Source: Planctomycetaceae bacterium | GTDB lineage: Bacteria; Planctomycetota; Planctomycetia; Planctomycetales; Planctomycetaceae | DNA: 10,145 nucleotides | Reading direction: 5' to 3' | Assembly (NCBI GenBank): GCA_020426085.1 | Contig: JAGQQP010000104.1 | Span: forward strand, 1 to 10,145 | Part shown: positions 7,405-10,145 of the stretch, one piece after another | How the letters are laid out: each line of letters opens with the position of its first letter | Position numbering within the stretch: position 1 is the first letter of the stretch | Made by a program: the position numbers and the translations under genes | The notes under the pieces: generated by a model | What the model saw: only the letters and a program-made list of their open reading frames with translations | The model's database searches: none | Told to the model about the DNA's origin: nothing

Positions 7405-8634
7405 ATGTCACTTGCAGAACCTGAAATACTTTCCGTTACCGAAACTACTCGCCAGATCAAAAATCTGGTAGAGGCGAACTTCCCTTACGCGTGGGTGGTC
7501 GGAGAAATTTCCAATTGTACCTTCGCCAGCTCAGGCCATGTCTATCTGACTTTGAAAGACGATTCCGCCCAGTTGAGAGCCGTTATCTGGAAACGTACTG
7601 CCTCACGATTGAAGTTCCAGATCGAAGATGGCATGGAAGTCGTCGCAGCCGGCCCCGTCGAAGTGTATCAGGCGCGGGGAACTTATCAGCTGAATATTGA
7701 GCAACTGCTTCCACAGGGTGTGGGTGCATTGGAATTAGCGTTTCGCCAGATGCAGGAAAAGCTGGCAGCGGAAGGGCTGTTTAATCCCGAGCACAAACAA
7801 CCGATTCCCCAGTTCCCGCGAAAAATTGCCCTGGTAACCAGCCCCACCAGTGCGGCTGTGCGCGACATGCTGCAGGTCATCACACGACGCTGGAAAGCCG
7901 CCGACCTGGTCATCGTACCCGTTGCCGTGCAGGGTGAGGGAGCCGCCGAACAGATTGCCGCGGGAATAGAGACAGCCGCCCGTATTCCCGGAGTAGACAC
8001 CATTATCACCGGACGCGGTGGGGGCAGCCTGGAAGACCTGTGGGCCTTCAATGAAGAAGTGGTAGCCCGCGCCATCTTTGCCTGTCCGATTCCCATCATC
8101 AGCGCAGTCGGGCACGAAATTGATATCAGTATTGCCGACCTGGTCGCAGACCGTCGGGCATTAACACCGAGTGAAGCGGCAGAACTCTCTGTTCCGCTGC
8201 AATCCGATGTTCTGGCGACGTTGACGCACTGGCAGAACCAGCTCGTCACCAACCTGAAACAACGCGCGCGGCAGGTTCGCCTGCAACTCGATGCGATTGC
8301 CGCCCGCCCTGCTTTGACCCGCCCGTTCGATATGATTCACCAGCGGGCTGCACAGGTCGATGAACTGGATCGCAGACTGAAACGCAGCACTCGTGAAATG
8401 ATTACCCGACTTCAGACGGAAACGCGGCATCTGGCCTCGGCTCTCGATGCTTTGAGTCCCCTCAAAGTTCTGAACCGGGGATACAGTATCACCCGCAGGA
8501 AAACAGACAATGAACCCTCACAATTACAAATTGTAAAATCAATCAGTCAGGTAAAGTCCGGCGAAGTGCTTCACACGCGCCTCTCCGACGGCACAATTAT
8601 CAGCCAGATACAGGAAACCCGGGAAGACGCCTGA
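7405..8634 (+). CDS. xseA: Exodeoxyribonuclease VII large subunit
   Basis: XseA is the catalytic subunit of exonuclease VII, which degrades single-stranded DNA from either end into oligonucleotides and acts with XseB in repair in the cytoplasm. Residues about 7-105 are the N-terminal OB-fold (WVVGEISNCTFASSGHVYLTL, then LRAVIWK). The catalytic domain carries KIALVTSPTSAAVRDML (140-156), GRGGGSLEDLWAFNEE (203-218) and ISAVGHEIDISIADLVADRR (232-251). Asp154, Arg204, His237 and Asp240 match, one position shifted, the residues Asp155, Arg205, His238 and Asp241 reported as important in the E. coli enzyme. A helical coiled-coil region (about 265-345) follows, then the C-terminal segment SPLKVLNRGYSITRR. 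At 409 residues it is shorter than the 456 of E. coli, the deficit falling in the coiled-coil region that binds XseB. The Shine-Dalgarno is weak at best. Confidence 0.97.
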   Translation: MSLAEPEILSVTETTRQIKNLVEANFPYAWVVGEISNCTFASSGHVYLTLKDDSAQLRAVIWKRTASRLKFQIEDGMEVVAAGPVEVYQARGTYQLNIEQLLPQGVGALELAFRQMQEKLAAEGLFNPEHKQPIPQFPRKIALVTSPTSAAVRDMLQVITRRWKAADLVIVPVAVQGEGAAEQIAAGIETAARIPGVDTIITGRGGGSLEDLWAFNEEVVARAIFACPIPIISAVGHEIDISIADLVADRRALTPSEAAELSVPLQSDVLATLTHWQNQLVTNLKQRARQVRLQLDAIAARPALTRPFDMIHQRAAQVDELDRRLKRSTREMITRLQTETRHLASALDALSPLKVLNRGYSITRRKTDNEPSQLQIVKSISQVKSGEVLHTRLSDGTIISQIQETREDA

Positions 8635-8671
8635 TGGATTCCTGACACATTTCATCATCAGTAAATTTTTT
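8631..8671 (+). terminator. Weak hairpin plus T-run at the xseA stop codon (possible attenuator)
   Basis: CTGATG (8631-8636, which includes the xseA TGA) pairs perfectly with CATCAG (8656-8661), with a possible added G-U pair. The loop is long (about 17 nt). Four bases later comes a run of six T's (8666-8671). The stem is short and only half GC, so full termination is unlikely, but partial attenuation or a 3' stability element between xseA and xseB is possible. Confidence 0.22.
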
Positions 8672-8691
8672 AATACCAAAAGATCTTAGTC

Positions 8692-9036
8692 ATGGCAAAG
8701 AAAAAAGCAGCACAGACAGAAGCACCCCTCTTCGAAGAATCACTGGCAGAACTGCAGGAGATTGTCTCTACCCTGGAAGAAGGAACTGCAGGTCTGGAAG
8801 AATCGATGGAACACTTTGAACGCGGAGTGAAACTGCTCCGTTCGTGTTATCAGTCTCTGGAATCAGCCGAGCAGAAAATTGAAATCCTGACCCGCGTCGA
8901 TGAAGATGGTAACCCGGTACTGGAAGAGTTCGACAGTACGGCTTCCATCGACACAAAGGGACCTGCCAAAACAGGACGCCGCAAAAGCAGTGCTCCCAAA
9001 AAGGATTCAGATGAGAACGACCGGACTTTATTCTAG
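8692..9036 (+). CDS. xseB: Exodeoxyribonuclease VII small subunit
   Basis: XseB is the non-catalytic partner that binds in several copies along the coiled coil of XseA to form active exonuclease VII. Residues about 13-78 are the canonical two-helix XseB fold: LFEESLAELQEIVSTLEEG, LEESMEHFERGVKLLRSCY, then SAEQKIEIL and the closing VDEDGNP. The usual length is about 70-85 residues; this protein has 114. The excess is a low-complexity Lys/Ser/Asp-rich tail (about 80-114, ending ENDRTLF) plus a short basic start (MAKKKAA). No good Shine-Dalgarno is seen. It lies 57 nt after xseA and 36 nt before coaX, an arrangement that fits one transcript. Confidence 0.96.
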   Translation: MAKKKAAQTEAPLFEESLAELQEIVSTLEEGTAGLEESMEHFERGVKLLRSCYQSLESAEQKIEILTRVDEDGNPVLEEFDSTASIDTKGPAKTGRRKSSAPKKDSDENDRTLF

Positions 9037-9059
9037 TCTGATGGTAAACGGTATCAGAC
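9036..9059 (+). repeat. Perfect 7-bp inverted repeat at the xseB stop codon
   Basis: GTCTGAT (9036-9042, starting on the last base of the xseB stop) is the exact reverse complement of ATCAGAC (9053-9059), with a 10-nt loop. No T-run follows, so it is not an intrinsic terminator. As an RNA hairpin between xseB and coaX it could protect the upstream mRNA or affect coaX translation, since the coaX ATG is only 13 nt further on and lacks a Shine-Dalgarno. Confidence 0.3.
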
Positions 9060-9072
9060 AAAGTAGACTTTC

Positions 9073-9903
9073 ATGACACAATCATTGAAACAACTGGCTA
9101 TCGATGTCGGCAACAGCCGCATCAAATTTGTGATTCTGCAAACGGACCTTCCCGTGCAAGATTGCAGGCAGCTGCCTCTGGTAGAGCACGCGGTCTCGAC
9201 GGCCATCGAGGAGCCGGTTCCCTGGGATCAAATCAGAAACTGGTTTGGCAATCAGCCTCTGGAACAATGCCAGAGTGTCGTCGCCGGTTCAAATCCACGG
9301 GGAATCAAAAAGGTCGTTTCGGACTGGGCACTGGCTCCACTTCCGTCCCCCCTCGAAGTATTCAACACAGAAGATTTCCCTCTGGTCATTGAAGTAGACG
9401 AGCCGCGCAAAGTGGGGATTGACCGGTTATTAAACGCGGTCGCCGCCAACAGTTTGCGTCACAAAAACCAGGGTGCCATTATCGTCGATACCGGCACTGC
9501 GACGACTGTGGATGTCGTCTCGCCAGGCGGTCATTTCGTGGGAGGATCGATTTTACCTGGCTTTGAACTTTCGGCAAAATCTCTGCATGATTATACGGCA
9601 CTCCTGCCACTCATTCCCGTCGCTGATCTGCGTCAGGAAGAACCCGTTGTTCTGGGAAAACATACGACAAATGCGATTCGCAGCGGCTTATTCTGGGGAC
9701 AACTCGGCGCAGTACGGGAACTGATTCACCAGTTCCAGAACCATTCCCTGTTCCACAGCAGTCAGGAATCACCACTGGTTCTGCTCACTGGCGGAGGTTC
9801 CTCACTGCTGGCGCCGCACCTGGATGAACTGGTCCGGTTCGAGCCCTTATTAACACTGCAGGGCCTGGCGATCGTCGCACAAAAAATCAGCGGTATCAGA
9901 TAA
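9073..9903 (+). CDS. coaX: Type III pantothenate kinase
   Basis: CoaX phosphorylates pantothenate to 4'-phosphopantothenate with ATP, the first step of coenzyme A synthesis, in the cytoplasm. It belongs to the ASKHA (actin-like) fold. The phosphate-1 motif is AIDVGNSRIKF (9-19) with Asp11. The type III hallmark VGIDRLLNAVAA (114-125) holds the probable catalytic Asp117. IIVDTGTATTVDVV (136-149) is the second phosphate/ATP motif, followed by GGHFVGGSILPGF (152-164) and LLTGGGSSLLAPHL (237-250) near the adenosine site. At 276 residues it is close to the usual length of about 250-270. Type III enzymes need a monovalent cation and are not feedback-inhibited by CoA. No Shine-Dalgarno is evident. 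The next gene starts 6 nt after its stop. Confidence 0.96.
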   Translation: MTQSLKQLAIDVGNSRIKFVILQTDLPVQDCRQLPLVEHAVSTAIEEPVPWDQIRNWFGNQPLEQCQSVVAGSNPRGIKKVVSDWALAPLPSPLEVFNTEDFPLVIEVDEPRKVGIDRLLNAVAANSLRHKNQGAIIVDTGTATTVDVVSPGGHFVGGSILPGFELSAKSLHDYTALLPLIPVADLRQEEPVVLGKHTTNAIRSGLFWGQLGAVRELIHQFQNHSLFHSSQESPLVLLTGGGSSLLAPHLDELVRFEPLLTLQGLAIVAQKISGIR

Positions 9904-9909
9904 ATCAAT

Positions 9910-10145
9910 ATGCCTTCATCGATTGAAAATCAATATTCAGATTCCTGCGCAGCCGCACTCTTAACGCCCCGCGGTCGAGGTGCCGTCGCGACAATCCGCG
10001 TCACGGGAGAATTGATTTCGGTCGCTGCCGCTATCAATGCCTGCTTCCATGCCGCCAATCAGAAATCACTGGAAGCACAGCCTCTGAATCGAATTGTCTA
10101 CGGACTCTGGGGGCAAGGCAGTAATGAGGATCTGGTGATCTGTCG
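9910..10145 (+). CDS. MnmE/TrmE-family GTPase, N-terminal fragment (3' end outside window)
   Basis: ATG 9910 opens a frame that runs off the window after 78 full codons. It begins MPSSIENQYSDSCAAALLTP, continues as RGRGAVATIRVTGELIS, and later has IVYGLWGQGSNEDLVIC. The P-x-G-x-G-[AG]-V-x-x-I-R-V-x-G pattern and following layout match the N-terminal tetrahydrofolate-binding-like domain of MnmE (TrmE), the GTPase that with MnmG modifies U34 of certain tRNAs. The usual opening DTI-AIAT is not kept: CAAALLTPRGRG replaces it. This suggests either a divergent MnmE or a paralogue, so I give no gene symbol. The GTPase domain and the C-terminal Cys motif lie outside the window. The 6-nt gap after coaX makes co-transcription very likely. 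Confidence 0.75.
   Translation, partial: MPSSIENQYSDSCAAALLTPRGRGAVATIRVTGELISVAAAINACFHAANQKSLEAQPLNRIVYGLWGQGSNEDLVIC

Noticed and set aside
7686..8252. A 188-codon open frame on the minus strand opposite xseA
   Set aside because: xseA is certain on the plus strand with all catalytic motifs; the opposite frame gives a Ser/Ala/Cys-rich sequence without family resemblance and is a shadow.
1..10145. CRISPR array, tRNA/rRNA, insertion sequence, toxin-antitoxin or phage-like genes
   Set aside because: No regularly spaced repeats, tRNA-like cloverleaf, transposase or terminal inverted repeats were seen; the genes are housekeeping or lineage-type.

Overview
The window (about 50% GC by eye) reads as ordinary chromosomal sequence from a planctomycete, most probably a Gimesia-like member of the Planctomycetales. 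That placement is inferred from the families present: a large hydrolase-family protein with a characteristic C-terminal region, a ScpB with an N-terminal extension and acidic tail, a lineage-type lipoprotein, mostly poor Shine-Dalgarno sites, and an MnmE/TrmE-like GTPase beside coaX. No database search was possible, so the taxonomic call rests on remembered family resemblance.

Layout. Positions 1-686 hold the 3' end of a plus-strand gene, probably a planctomycete prolyl-oligopeptidase/alpha-beta hydrolase-type protein. A 454-bp non-coding gap (687-1140) follows, with a palindrome over a candidate -10 box and a repeated heptamer. Next is a plus-strand pair 7 nt apart: a modular lipoprotein of unknown function (1141-2808) and scpB (2816-3661). 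Converging on scpB with a 15-nt gap is a long minus-strand gene (3677-6361) for a probably exported multidomain protein with a CBM-like N-terminus and a glycoside-hydrolase-like TIM barrel. A 229-bp divergent intergenic region with one reasonable sigma70-type promoter separates it from a plus-strand cluster: a xylose-isomerase-like TIM-barrel protein (6591-7373), xseA (7405-8634), xseB (8692-9036), coaX (9073-9903) and the 5' end of an MnmE/TrmE-family GTPase (9910 to the window end).

How the genes work together. XseA and XseB are the two subunits of exodeoxyribonuclease VII. CoaX makes 4'-phosphopantothenate for coenzyme A. The MnmE-like protein would act on, or derive from proteins acting on, the tRNA wobble uridine. 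ScpB works with SMC and ScpA in chromosome segregation; no scpA lies in the window. The rightward cluster has gaps of 31, 57, 36 and 6 nt and is probably co-transcribed, though inverted repeats at the xseA and xseB stop codons could tune the 3' parts.

I found no mobile element, CRISPR array, tRNA, rRNA or defence system, and no evidence of a new biological system. The points most worth a second look are apparent active-site substitutions in two TIM-barrel proteins (the 894-residue exported protein and the 260-residue isomerase-like protein), the divergent MnmE-like N-terminus, and the pairing of an envelope lipoprotein with scpB.
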